Source of the DNA: Nocardia ignorata NBRC 108230
GTDB taxonomy: Bacteria > Actinomycetota > Actinomycetes > Mycobacteriales > Mycobacteriaceae
DNA length: 64,000 bases
Direction: 5' to 3'
NCBI RefSeq assembly: GCF_001612905.1
Contig: NZ_BDBI01000013.1
Span: 1-64,000 of the forward strand
Under the pieces are notes generated by a model. That model did no database searches, was not told where the DNA came from, and was given only the letters and a program-made list of their open reading frames with translations. A program made the position numbers and the translations under genes. Shown here one piece after another: positions 24,112 through 32,035 of this stretch. Numbering within the stretch: position 1 is the first letter of the stretch; each line of letters opens with the position of its first letter.

Positions 24112-24990
24112 ATGCCGAGCAGGACAAGCGCAACATCAGCCAAGGCCGTCCGGGCCGCGGGGAAGTCGTCTCCGTCCCGCAAGCCGGGCAAGGGCAAACT
24201 CCCGCACAAGAAGCGTGAAGTGCCCTGGGGCCTGCTCGGCGGCGGCGTGGTCATCGTCGCGCTGATCGGCCTGCTGGCCTACAGCATCGTGCCCAAGTAC
24301 ATGGACCAGGCCGCGATCCGCGAAGCGCAGACCGACCTGTCCGAGTGGGCGCCGAGCGAGCAGAACCAGGACCCGGCGGCCAAGATCGAGGGCGTCGTGA
24401 AGCAGGAGTACCCGGCGGCACTGCACGTCACCGAGACCCAGCGCGTCGCCTACGACAAGTCGCCCGCCTACGGTGGCCCGCACGACGTGGCCTGGGCCAA
24501 CTGCACCGGCACCGTGTACGCCAAGCCGATCCGCATGGAGAACGCGGTGCACTCGCTCGAGCACGGTGCGGTGTGGATCACCTACAACCCCGACAAGGTC
24601 GACGCGGCCGGGGTGGAGAAGCTGTCGAACTTCGTCAAGGACCGGCCGTACACGATGATGTCGCCGTACCCGGCCCTCGACACCCCCATCGCGCTGCAGT
24701 CGTGGGGCCACCAGCTGAAGCTGGACTCGGCCGAGGACGCGCGCATCAAGCAGTTCATCTCCGCGCTGCGCACCAACCCGTACGCGCACCCCGAGGTCGG
24801 CGCCAGCTGCTCGAACCCGATCTTCGACGCCAACAACCCGCCGCCGTTCGACTCCTCGCCCTACGGCCCCGACGCCATCCCGATGGACGGCACCGGCGCC
24901 AACCAGGACGCGAGCGAACTCGGCGGGCTCGGTTCGGGTGTCCCCGGCCTGCCGGGCATCCCGATGCCGGGCGCCCCGGCCGGTCAGTGA
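24112..24990 (+). CDS. DUF3105 domain membrane protein
   Basis: Function is unknown. The 292-residue protein has a Lys/Arg-rich N-terminus, one membrane segment at about residues 40-62 (LLGGGVVIVALIGLLAYSIV), and an extracytoplasmic DUF3105 domain with the signature ENAVHSLEHGAVWITYNP and the WANCTG, YPALDTPIALQSWGH segments. The tail is Pro/Gly-rich. ATG at 24112 follows 'AACCGAGCG'; the longer frame from 24037 has no support. The gene stops inside the start of the DUF305 gene (TGATG), so the two are translated as a unit, and both products face the periplasm-like space. Often paired with DUF305 genes in actinomycetes. Confidence 0.85.
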   Translation: MPSRTSATSAKAVRAAGKSSPSRKPGKGKLPHKKREVPWGLLGGGVVIVALIGLLAYSIVPKYMDQAAIREAQTDLSEWAPSEQNQDPAAKIEGVVKQEYPAALHVTETQRVAYDKSPAYGGPHDVAWANCTGTVYAKPIRMENAVHSLEHGAVWITYNPDKVDAAGVEKLSNFVKDRPYTMMSPYPALDTPIALQSWGHQLKLDSAEDARIKQFISALRTNPYAHPEVGASCSNPIFDANNPPPFDSSPYGPDAIPMDGTGANQDASELGGLGSGVPGLPGIPMPGAPAGQ

Positions 24991-25676
24991 TGAGTGAGAC
25001 CACCGACGAACCCACCGGCAGGCGCCCTGCCGGTGCGGTCCTCGTGCTCGGCGCGATCGGCCTGCTCCTGCTCGGTGCCGTAGCGGGCGTGCTGCTGCGG
25101 ATGCCGCTGGAGAAGGCCGAGTCGGCCGCGCCCGGGCCGGTCGACATCGGGTTCAACCAGGACATGTCGGTGCACCACGCCCAGGCCGTCGACATGGCCG
25201 GCATCGCGTTGATCGGTTCGACCGACAACGACGTGCGCCGCCTGGCCTACGACATCATGACCACCCAGTCGAACCAGATCGGCCGCATGCAGGGCTGGTT
25301 GCAGCTGTGGGACGCCCCGAGCCAGAGCGTCGAGGGTTTCATGGGCTGGATGAGCGACACCGGCGGACACGGTCACGGCGCGAGCCCGACGACCGCACAC
25401 CACGGCCCTGTGTCCGCGATGCCCGGCATGGCGAGCCAGGAGGAAATGACGGCTCTGCGCCAGGCCACCGGCCCCGCCCTGGACACGCTGTTCCTGCAAC
25501 TGATGCTGCGCCACCACCAGGGCGGCGTCCCCATGCTCGACTACGCCGCCGAACAGGCCTCGACCACCGCCGTCCGCTCCCTCGCGGCCACCATGTCGAA
25601 AACCCAATCCGGCGAATCGACCCTGATGACCACCATGCTCACCACCCGAGGCGCCACCCCCCTGCCCCTCGGCTGA
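24990..25676 (+). CDS. DUF305 domain protein, His/Met-rich, probable metal-binding exported helix bundle
   Basis: A 228-residue protein with one N-terminal membrane segment (AVLVLGAIGLLLLGAVAGVL) and a DUF305 four-helix ferritin-like domain. The two helix signatures, MSVHHAQAVDMA and LMLRHHQGGVPMLDYA, each carry paired His with nearby Met. The inter-helix loop is His/Met-rich (GGHGHGASPTTAHHG, AMPGM). Related CopM-type proteins bind copper; metal binding here is inferred. ATG 24990 shares its A with the TGA of the preceding gene. Ends at a strong intrinsic terminator. Confidence 0.85.
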   Translation: MSETTDEPTGRRPAGAVLVLGAIGLLLLGAVAGVLLRMPLEKAESAAPGPVDIGFNQDMSVHHAQAVDMAGIALIGSTDNDVRRLAYDIMTTQSNQIGRMQGWLQLWDAPSQSVEGFMGWMSDTGGHGHGASPTTAHHGPVSAMPGMASQEEMTALRQATGPALDTLFLQLMLRHHQGGVPMLDYAAEQASTTAVRSLAATMSKTQSGESTLMTTMLTTRGATPLPLG

Positions 25677-25679
25677 CCC

Positions 25680-25721
25680 CGGTGCCGGCCGGGATCAACC
25701 ACCCGGTCCGGCACCGTTTTT
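25680..25721 (+). terminator. Intrinsic terminator after the DUF3105-DUF305 operon
   Basis: Inverted repeat arms 25680-25688 and 25108+600 offset (25708-25716) give a 9-bp perfect stem, extended by a further 5 bp after a one-base bulge (25689-25693 with 25702-25706). It is followed directly by TTTTT at 25717-25721. This is a textbook Rho-independent terminator four bases past the stop codon. Confidence 0.88.
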
Positions 25722-25789
25722 GGCGCACCGCACCCGATGCGATACGCTGTCGCTGCCCGATCGCCCCACCGGCGACCGGCATCTGTCCC

Positions 25790-25862
25790 GCCCTCGTAGC
25801 TCAGGGGATAGAGCGTCTGCCTCCGGAGCAGAAGGCCGCAGGTTCGAATCCTGCCGAGGGCA
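25790..25862 (+). tRNA. tRNA-Arg(CCG)
   Basis: Acceptor stem GCCCTCG pairs with CGAGGGC at 25855-25861 and discriminator A is at 25862. The D-arm is TAGCTCAGGGGATAGAG, the anticodon loop CTCCGGA shows CCG, and the T-arm is GCAGGTTCGAATCCTGC. The 73-nt gene reads CGG codons. A hairpin terminator follows at 25873. Confidence 0.96.
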
Positions 25863-25872
25863 CATCGCGTTC

Positions 25873-25900
25873 AAGGCCCCGTCCGTTCGGTCGGGGCCTT
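25873..25900 (+). terminator. Hairpin terminator after tRNA-Arg
   Basis: AAGGCCCCG (25873-25881) pairs perfectly with CGGGGCCTT (25892-25900) around a 10-base loop, starting ten bases after the tRNA, followed by GTTCGTTCG. Confidence 0.8.
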
Positions 25901-25984
25901 GTTCGTTCGTCGCAGTTGTTCATCTGGTTGTACGCACGGTTCCACAGGTTTCGGGGCCTGTCCCCGGTGACAGCAGGAGCGGGC

Positions 25985-26602
25985 ATGACTGATCCATCAG
26001 ACGGGTTCGGACAACAGCCCCAGCCGGGGCAACCGCAGGCCGGGCAGCCACAGGGCGGGCAGCCGCAAGCCGGGCAGCCGCAGGCGGGGTATCCAGGGCC
26101 AGGTGGTCCGCCCGGCGGGTTCGGGGCGCAGGCGGGACCGCCACCGAAGAAGAAGCGCACGGGGTTGTTCATCGGGCTGGGGGTGCTGGCATTGGTCGTG
26201 CTGGGGCTTCTGGCGGCGGGGGTGGTGCTCACCGTGCAGGGACGCACGCCGCTGGCCTCGGACGACAAGAAGATCGAGGTGGCCATTCGCGACTTCTACG
26301 ACACCCTCGACTCCGACGGGTTCATCGCGGCGTCCGAACTCGCGTGCGCGGCCGACCGCGCCGAGATCGAGAACCTCACCCCGGAGCAGCGCAGACAGTT
26401 CGACACCGCGACGGTGTCGGTGCGCATCGATGACGTGCGCGACATCGTCATCACCGGCGACGACGCGGAAGCCACCGTTGTCGGTCAGCTGACCCTCTCG
26501 GTCGAAGGCGAGGAGCCCGACACCGAGGACAGCACCGAGGAACACCTCACCAAAGAAGACGGCACCTGGAAGATCTGCTCGGCCCCCGCCAACAAGCACT
26601 GA
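25985..26602 (+). CDS. Pro/Gln/Gly-rich single-pass membrane protein with NTF2-like extracytoplasmic domain
   Basis: No specific function recognised. The 205-residue product has a low-complexity N-terminus of GQPQA-type repeats, a Lys-rich PPPKKKRTG, one membrane segment (about residues 60-80, IGLGVLALVVLGLLAAGVVL) and a C-terminal domain of about 115 residues (IEVAIRDFYDTLDSDGFIAA, ending WKICSA). Its pattern resembles DUF4878/lumazine-binding-like NTF2 folds common in actinobacterial cell-envelope proteins. ATG at 25985 follows GCAGGAGCGGGC, which includes an AGGAG six bases upstream. Transcribed between two tRNA genes. Confidence 0.7.
   Translation: MTDPSDGFGQQPQPGQPQAGQPQGGQPQAGQPQAGYPGPGGPPGGFGAQAGPPPKKKRTGLFIGLGVLALVVLGLLAAGVVLTVQGRTPLASDDKKIEVAIRDFYDTLDSDGFIAASELACAADRAEIENLTPEQRRQFDTATVSVRIDDVRDIVITGDDAEATVVGQLTLSVEGEEPDTEDSTEEHLTKEDGTWKICSAPANKH
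26026..26096 (+). repeat. Tandem 12-15 base repeats encoding GQPQA
   Basis: Repeated units of the type GGGCAGCCGCAGGCC, four to five copies, encode the Gly-Gln-Pro-Gln-Ala repeats at the N-terminus of the membrane protein. Confidence 0.8.
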
Positions 26603-26667
26603 CATTGCGATCACCGTGATCGCAACCCTGGGCACACCCGCCGCGCACCGGCATCATCATCGGCGAG

Positions 26668-26739
26668 GCGGGCGTGGCTGAGAGGTTTAGGCGACGGTCT
26701 GCAAAGCCGTTCACGTGGGTTCGATTCCCGCCGCTCGCT
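26668..26739 (+). tRNA. tRNA-Cys(GCA)
   Basis: Acceptor GCGGGCG pairs with CGCTCGC (26732-26738, one G-U). The anticodon loop CTGCAAA shows GCA, the anticodon stem is ACGGT/GCCGT, the T-arm is GTGGGTTCGATTCCCGC, and the discriminator is U (26739), as expected for tRNA-Cys. Length is 72 nt. No CCA is encoded. Confidence 0.95.
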
Positions 26740-26755
26740 CTATGCGGAACGCGGC

Positions 26756-26793
26756 CCGGTTCGTGACATGATCGAAAACATGTCACGAACCGG
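26756..26793 (+). promoter_or_regulatory. 15-bp perfect palindrome over the MarR start, likely operator
   Basis: CCGGTTCGTGACATG (26756-26770) is repeated in inverse at 26779-26793 around an 8-base spacer ATCGAAAA. It spans both possible ATG starts of the MarR gene and lies 17 bases after tRNA-Cys. MarR proteins normally bind such dyads to repress themselves, so this is the likely operator; it could also work as a terminator of the tRNA transcript. Confidence 0.7.
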
Positions 26794-27319
26794 ACCGCTA
26801 CCCCGAGACCCGATCGCCGAGGCACACCGGCAATGGATCGAGCACGGCTGGGGATCGGTCGCCGACGGCATGGCCCTCGTCACCTCCCTGGTCCGGGCCC
26901 AGCAGATCGTGATGGCCCGCGTCGACGAGGCCCTCAAACCCTCGGGACTCACCTTCTCCCGCTACGAACTGCTGCAACTGCTCAGTTTCAGCCGCACGGG
27001 CGCACTGCCGATGGCCAAAGCCAGCGCGCGCCTGCAGGTGCACCCGACCAGCGTCACCAATACGGTCGACCGGCTGGAAGCGGCCGGACTGGTCGAGCGC
27101 GTGCCACATCCGAGCGACCGCCGCGCCACCCTCATCGAAATCACCTCCGCCGGAAGGAAATCCGTCGCCGAGGCGACCGAGGCGTTGAACGCGCAAGTTT
27201 TCGCCGAGCCGGGCCTGGCTCCGGGCGAGAGCAAACAACTGCTCGAGCTGCTCGCCCGGTTCCGCCATGCCGCCGGGGATTTCGACGACACGGCAAACCT
27301 CGCATTCCACGCGACCTGA
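26780..27319 (+). CDS. MarR-family transcriptional regulator
   Basis: Dimeric winged-helix repressor. The winged-helix core is clear: LQVHPTSVTNTVDRLEAAGLVERV (recognition helix) and PSDRRATLIEITSAG (wing). The 179-residue product from ATG 26780 is typical in length; a start at 26768 would add MIEN. Neither start has an evident Shine-Dalgarno, so translation may be leaderless from the palindrome. No ligand can be inferred. Its target other than itself is unclear: tRNA-Cys lies upstream and a Hsp70-like gene follows 68 bases downstream on the same strand. Confidence 0.92.
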   Translation: MSRTGPLPRDPIAEAHRQWIEHGWGSVADGMALVTSLVRAQQIVMARVDEALKPSGLTFSRYELLQLLSFSRTGALPMAKASARLQVHPTSVTNTVDRLEAAGLVERVPHPSDRRATLIEITSAGRKSVAEATEALNAQVFAEPGLAPGESKQLLELLARFRHAAGDFDDTANLAFHAT

Positions 27320-27387
27320 GGGACAGAGCCGCGAATCGCGGGTCGACTCGCTTGGCAGGTAGCGCGAAAAGGTCCACCATGTAGCGC

Positions 27388-28425
27388 ATGGTGCTGGTCC
27401 TCGGGGTGTCGGCAGGTGCGGGTGGTGCCCGTGCCGTGCTCAACCACACCGACCAACCGCATCTACCGCCGCTCGATCGGGTGCGCATCCCGCGCCGCGC
27501 GGGCGCCTCGGTGGAGGAATCGGTACTCGCGGCGATCCGCCGGATGCGGGTGGCGGCCATCGCCCGCGACGAGTGTGTCACCGCCACCGTCGTCACCTGC
27601 CGCAGCGACCTGCACGGCGACGCCATCCGCGCGGCGGCGGGCCCCTCGGTGACCATCGTCGACGAACCACTCGCCCAGCTGCGCTACCTGCGTTTCACGG
27701 GCCTGCTGCCCGACACCGATTCGGTGATGCTCTACGACCTCGGCAGTTCCGGCCTCACCGTCACCCACGCCGACTGCCGCACCGACACCATCCTCGCCAG
27801 TCAGCGCAGCACCGTCCTCAGCGGCGACGGCTACGACGCGCTGCTGCGCTGGCAACTGGCCAGAGGCGGCGTCGCGACCGACCGCCGCACCACCCGCACA
27901 CATCGCGAAATGCTCAGCCGCGCAAGGGTTGTCACCGCAACCGACGCCGACACCGGCGAACGCGCCGTGGTCACCCGCAGCGATCTGGCCGCCTTGTGCG
28001 AAGCGGGACTGCATCATTCGGCATCGTTCGTGCGGAAGATGATCGAGGACACCGGCGTACGACCCGGTGCGCTCGTCCTGCTGGGTGGATGCGTGCGCAA
28101 CCCGGCGCTGCGGCACGCCGTGGGTCAGCTGGTGGATCTGCCGATCGTGTACGACCCTGAGCCGGAATATGTTTCGGCACGCGGCGCGGTGCTGCTCGCC
28201 GCACGGAAACCCTCGCGCCTGCGCATGCCACGGTTGCGGGCGGGCGCGACGACCGACCCGGTCGCACCGTCCGGGCCAGGTCGGCGCAAATTCCTCGCCG
28301 CCGTCGCGGTGACCGCGACCCTGGGCGGTGCGGTCGCCGGGCTGCTCGGCACCGACGACCGGGCGGACGAGAAGAACCCGCCGACGCCCGCCCAGTTCAT
28401 CGACGGCTCGCTCCCCGCGAAATGA
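27388..28425 (+). CDS. Hsp70-like ASKHA ATPase lacking substrate-binding domain, with C-terminal membrane segment
   Basis: A 345-residue protein of the Hsp70/actin fold. Recognisable elements are the phosphate-2 loop VMLYDLGSSGLTVT (about residues 111-124) and the adenosine loop ALVLLGGCVRNPALR (about 227-241). No peptide-binding domain follows; instead there is a C-terminal RRKFLAAVAVTATLGGAVAG membrane-like stretch (about residues 295-315) and a short outer tail. Similar proteins occur in Nocardia-type genomes as 'Hsp70 family protein'. It follows MarR by 68 bases and its stop abuts, base to base, the stop of the convergent crotonase gene. Function is unknown. Confidence 0.7.
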   Translation: MVLVLGVSAGAGGARAVLNHTDQPHLPPLDRVRIPRRAGASVEESVLAAIRRMRVAAIARDECVTATVVTCRSDLHGDAIRAAAGPSVTIVDEPLAQLRYLRFTGLLPDTDSVMLYDLGSSGLTVTHADCRTDTILASQRSTVLSGDGYDALLRWQLARGGVATDRRTTRTHREMLSRARVVTATDADTGERAVVTRSDLAALCEAGLHHSASFVRKMIEDTGVRPGALVLLGGCVRNPALRHAVGQLVDLPIVYDPEPEYVSARGAVLLAARKPSRLRMPRLRAGATTDPVAPSGPGRRKFLAAVAVTATLGGAVAGLLGTDDRADEKNPPTPAQFIDGSLPAK

Positions 28426-29220
28426 CTAGCTGTTGGTGAAGTTCGGCGCCCGCTTCTCGGTGAAGGCGGCCATGCCTTCCTTCTGGTCGTCGGTCGCGAA
28501 CAGCGAGTGGAACGCCCGGCGCTCGAACAGCAGGCCTTCGGCCAGGCTGGTCTCGAAGGACCGGTTCACCGCGGCCTTGGCCAGCATGGCCGCGGGCAGC
28601 GACATGCTCGCGATGGTCTGGGCCGCCTCGAGCGCGGTATCGAGCAGCTGGTCGGCGGGCACGATGCGCGATACGACACCGGCCCGCTCGGCCTCCTCGA
28701 CGCCCATGTTGCGGCCGGTGAGGATGAGGTCCATCGCCTTGGCCTTGCCGACCGCGCGGGTGAGCCGCTGCGAACCGCCCATACCCGGGATGACGCCGAG
28801 CTTGATCTCGGGCTGACCGAACTTGGCGGTGTCGGCCGCGATCAGGATGTCGCACATCATCGCCACCTCACAGCCACCGCCGAGCGCGTAGCCCGCGACG
28901 GCGGCGATGGTCGGCTTGCGGAAGTTGGCCAGGCGGTCCCAGCCGGCGAAGGTGTCGGCCAGGAACATGTCCATGTAGGACTTGGTCGCCATCTCCTTGA
29001 TGTCGGCACCGGCGGCGAACGCCTTCTCCGAACCGGTGAGGACGACGGCGCCGATCGAATCGTCGCGCTCGAGCTCGTCGAGCGCGGCGGTGATGTCCGC
29101 GAGCACCTGCGCGTTGAGGGCATTGAGGGCCTTGGGACGGTTCAGCGTGATCCAGCCGACCCCGCCCTTGCCGTCGCTGCCGCCCTTGCGTTCCAACAGA
29201 ATCGTCTCGAACTCGCTCAT
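28426..29220 (-). CDS. Enoyl-CoA hydratase (EchA8-like crotonase)
   Basis: Hydrates enoyl-CoA in beta-oxidation. The 264-residue protein has the oxyanion-hole segments [10 protein letters not shown] (about residues 70-79) and [15 protein letters not shown] with GGGCE (about residue 118), and the catalytic Glu-containing [12 protein letters not shown]. It is closest in pattern to mycobacterial EchA8 (Rv1070c), a broad acyl-chain hydratase. It starts 36 bases after the neighbouring hydrolase gene, and the two probably form an operon, as Rv1071c-Rv1070c do. Confidence 0.93.
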   Translation of the reverse strand: MSEFETILLERKGGSDGKGGVGWITLNRPKALNALNAQVLADITAALDELERDDSIGAVVLTGSEKAFAAGADIKEMATKSYMDMFLADTFAGWDRLANFRKPTIAAVAGYALGGGCEVAMMCDILIAADTAKFGQPEIKLGVIPGMGGSQRLTRAVGKAKAMDLILTGRNMGVEEAERAGVVSRIVPADQLLDTALEAAQTIASMSLPAAMLAKAAVNRSFETSLAEGLLFERRAFHSLFATDDQKEGMAAFTEKRAPNFTNS

Positions 29221-29256
29221 GGTCTGCAGACGATACCGAGCGGCGCCACCACCGGA

Positions 29257-30339
29257 CTACACGGGCAAACCGAGTTCGCGCTCGCCGAGCGGGGCGAAGT
29301 AGGCGTCGACGTGGGCGTCGGTGACCTCGGCGAGGGTCGCGGGCGACCAGCGTGGCGTGCGGTCCTTGTCGATCACCTGGGCGCGGATGCCCTCGGCCAG
29401 GTCGTGGGTGCTCAGCGCGGCCACGGTGATCCGGAATTCGACATTGAGAGCGGCGGCCAGGCTGAGTCGGCGGGCGTTGCGCAGGGCGCGCAGCGTCGCC
29501 TTCACCGCCACCGGTGACTTGGCGAGGATGTCTTCGGCGGCCTTGGTCGCCTCGGGGAGGTCGGCCGCGCGCAGGGCCGCGATGATCTCTTCGACCGTGT
29601 CGGCGCGGTAGCAGCGATCGATCCAGTCGGCGTGGGCGGCCAGTTCGGATTCCGGTGCGGCAGTGGCGAATCTGGCGATGGCCTCGTCGGCGGGGGTGGT
29701 ACGCAGGGCGTCGAGCAGCGCGGGCAGGTCGGCCGAGGGCACGAAGGTGTCGGCGAAACCGGCGACTATCGCGTCACCCGCGCCCATTCGCGCGGTGGTG
29801 AGGGCGACGTGGGTGCCCAGCTCGCCGGGCGTGTGCGAGAGCAGGTAGGTGCCGCCGACATCGGGCACGAAACCGATGCCCGCTTCCGGCATGCCGATCT
29901 GCGAGCGTTCGGTGACGATGCGATGGCTGCCGTGGGCCGAGACGCCGACGCCACCGCCCATCACGATGCCGTCCATGATCGCCACATACGGCTTGGGGTA
30001 GCTGTCGATCAGCTCGTTGAGCAGGTATTCGTCGCGCCAGAACGCGGCCGCCGCGGTGTCGAGCGGGGCGGGCGCGCCGGGGCCGCCGTCGTTGACCGCC
30101 TTGGCGTCGCGATGGATGGCGACGATATCGCCGCCCGCGCACAGGCCACGTTCACCCGCACCGACGATGGCGACGGTGTCGACGGCCGGGTCGGTCGCCC
30201 AGGCACGCAGGGCGTCGGTGACGGCCAGGCTCATCGCGTGGTTGAGCGCGTTGATGGCCCTCGGCCGGTTCAGCGTGATCAGACCGAGCCGGTCGCGGAC
30301 CTCGAACAACACTTCGGCTTCACCCATGTCCGTCACCAT
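29257..30339 (-). CDS. 3-Hydroxyisobutyryl-CoA hydrolase-like crotonase (EchA9-like)
   Basis: Crotonase-fold protein of the ECH_2/HIBYL-CoA hydrolase subgroup, acting in valine breakdown: LCAGGDIVAIHRDAK, PYVAIMDGIVMGGGVGVSAHG, and IGMPEAGIGFVPDVGGTYLL, with the long C-terminal helical domain (about 100 residues beyond true hydratases). It has 360 residues from ATG 30339; ATG 30327 is a possible internal start. The Glu of EAGIGF is the catalytic residue in this family. The gene precedes the EchA8-like gene. Acyl substrate cannot be read from sequence. Confidence 0.88.
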   Translation of the reverse strand: MVTDMGEAEVLFEVRDRLGLITLNRPRAINALNHAMSLAVTDALRAWATDPAVDTVAIVGAGERGLCAGGDIVAIHRDAKAVNDGGPGAPAPLDTAAAAFWRDEYLLNELIDSYPKPYVAIMDGIVMGGGVGVSAHGSHRIVTERSQIGMPEAGIGFVPDVGGTYLLSHTPGELGTHVALTTARMGAGDAIVAGFADTFVPSADLPALLDALRTTPADEAIARFATAAPESELAAHADWIDRCYRADTVEEIIAALRAADLPEATKAAEDILAKSPVAVKATLRALRNARRLSLAAALNVEFRITVAALSTHDLAEGIRAQVIDKDRTPRWSPATLAEVTDAHVDAYFAPLGERELGLPV

Positions 30340-30421
30340 AAAGTCGGATGTCCGAGTACCCGCAGCCGCGAGGTGCGAGTTGTGACCCATTCCACGGCGG
30401 TGCGTGGGGCAGAATCGGCGC

Positions 30422-30967
30422 ATGGGCACCGACAACTTCGCACGGATATCCCGGCTGCGCGCGCTGATCGACCATGCGAACACCGGTGCGGGCGAACGCG
30501 CGACCGCCCAGCGCATGCTCGACCGGCTGTTGCGAAAAACCGGCGGCGGCAACGCTTCTCGGCCTTCCGACCGGGTCTACGGTGAGCGGCACCACCGGCC
30601 GGGCAGGCATGCGACAACGGCCGCCATCGTGGAGTCGGTGCGCGAGGACATCTCCTTCGCGCGCACCTTCGCCCCCGGTGCGCCCGGTGAGGTGATCGTG
30701 CACAGCCCACTGGCCGCGGCGCCGGCCGAACTCACCGTCGCGGTGACCACTCCCTTCGCCGACCAGATCGTCGTCACGATCGACGACATCCCGCCGCAGT
30801 GGGGCTGGGAATCCGACGAGTTCGACCGCATCGTCGCCACCCGCGACCTGCGCGCCCTCGCCGACGAACTGGCCGAGATCATCGACGCCTACAACCACTA
30901 CGGCCCCGACGTGGGCCCACGCTTCTTCCGCACCATCCGCGCCCAGCAGACAACCCTCATCCGCTGA
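30422..30967 (+). CDS. Small protein with a DUF2786-like N-terminus
   Basis: Function is unknown. The first 35 residues (RISRLRALIDHANT, then ERATAQRMLDRLLRK) look like the helical DUF2786 repeat. Then follows an Arg/His-rich linker and a C-terminal domain with PAELTVAVTTPFADQIVVTI and WGWESDEFDR. The 181-residue product ends one base before the convergent GlxA-type gene. No partner is evident. The DUF2786 resemblance is by eye, so it should be treated as tentative. Confidence 0.6.
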   Translation: MGTDNFARISRLRALIDHANTGAGERATAQRMLDRLLRKTGGGNASRPSDRVYGERHHRPGRHATTAAIVESVREDISFARTFAPGAPGEVIVHSPLAAAPAELTVAVTTPFADQIVVTIDDIPPQWGWESDEFDRIVATRDLRALADELAEIIDAYNHYGPDVGPRFFRTIRAQQTTLIR

Positions 30968-30968
30968 T

Positions 30969-31934
30969 CTACCCGCCGCCGTGGAAGGTGGCCCGGTACG
31001 CCGAGGGGCTGGTGCCAAGTGCTCGCGCGAAGTGCTGGCGCAGGGAGGCGCCCGTGCCGAACCCGGCCCGCTCGGCGATCTGGTCGACGGTGAGTGTGGT
31101 CTGCTCGAGCAACTGCCTCGCCCTGATCAGCCGCTGTCCGGCGAGCCAGGCTCCCGGCGACATCCCGGTCTCGCGCCGGAATCGGCGGGTGAAAGTCCGC
31201 GGACTCATGGCGGCGCGCTCGGCGAGGACGCGCAGGGTGAGCGGTCGATCCAAGTGGTTCAGGGCCCACGCGCGGGCGCGGCTCGTCGTCGACTCGTCCT
31301 CGGCCGGGAGCGGTAGGTCGATGAACTGGGCTTGGCCGCCTTCACGATAGGGCGGCACAACCGTGCGCCTGGCGACGTCACCGGCGACGGCCGCGCCGTG
31401 GTCGGTGCGGATCAGATGCAGGCACAGGTCGATGCCCGCCGCTTCGCCCGCCGCGGTGAAGATGCCGTCGTCCTCGGTGAACAGCACGGCGGCGTCGACA
31501 CGCACTGCTGGGAAGGCCGCGCGGAACCGGTCGGCGGACAGCCAGTGGGTCGTCGCGCGACGCCCGTCGAGCAGGCCTGCGCGGGCGAGCACGAAGGCGC
31601 CCGTGCAGATCGACGCGATCCGGCGCCCCGCCGCGCGGGCCAGGCGCAGCTGCTCGGCGATCTCGTCCGGTGTGGGGTCGCTGACCTCGTCGAGTTCGTG
31701 CGAGGCCGGCACGACGATGGTGTCGGCGGTGGCGAGCGTCGCGTTGCCGTGCTCGACGGCGACGGCGAAATCGGCGTCCGTGCGCACGAGGCCCGGTTCG
31801 ATCGCACAGGTCAGCACCTCGTAGAGGCGCTCGCCGTCGGCGGAGCGGGCCGAGCCGAAGATCTGGTGCACGATGCCGAGCTCCATCGGCATCACCCCGG
31901 TGCGAGCCAGGACCGCGACCCGATGGACAGCCAT
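30969..31934 (-). CDS. GlxA-type AraC-family regulator with DJ-1/PfpI domain
   Basis: DNA-binding regulator of 321 residues. The N-terminal half is a class I glutamine amidotransferase-like (DJ-1/PfpI) sensor domain with IASICTGAFVLARAGLLDGR, whose Cys sits in the nucleophile-elbow position. The C-terminal half holds two AraC helix-turn-helix motifs: LRVLAERAAMSPRTFTRRF and VDQIAERAGFGTGASLRQHF. It is divergent from the quinone oxidoreductase gene at 32036 over a 101-base region, so that gene is its probable target. Its ligand is unknown. Confidence 0.93.
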   Translation of the reverse strand: MAVHRVAVLARTGVMPMELGIVHQIFGSARSADGERLYEVLTCAIEPGLVRTDADFAVAVEHGNATLATADTIVVPASHELDEVSDPTPDEIAEQLRLARAAGRRIASICTGAFVLARAGLLDGRRATTHWLSADRFRAAFPAVRVDAAVLFTEDDGIFTAAGEAAGIDLCLHLIRTDHGAAVAGDVARRTVVPPYREGGQAQFIDLPLPAEDESTTSRARAWALNHLDRPLTLRVLAERAAMSPRTFTRRFRRETGMSPGAWLAGQRLIRARQLLEQTTLTVDQIAERAGFGTGASLRQHFARALGTSPSAYRATFHGGG

Positions 31935-32035
31935 GGCCCGATCCTTTCACATATCGGCTTTCCAGCCACTGGTGCGCGTGTGCCGGACTCGGCAGCCTGA
32001 GAAGGACGAACGAGCTACCGAAAGGACTGCGACCG

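Noticed and set aside
25790..26739. tRNA-associated integration site or mobile island between tRNA-Arg and tRNA-Cys
   Set aside because: No integrase, direct repeat of a tRNA 3' end or composition shift is visible; the single gene between is an ordinary envelope protein.
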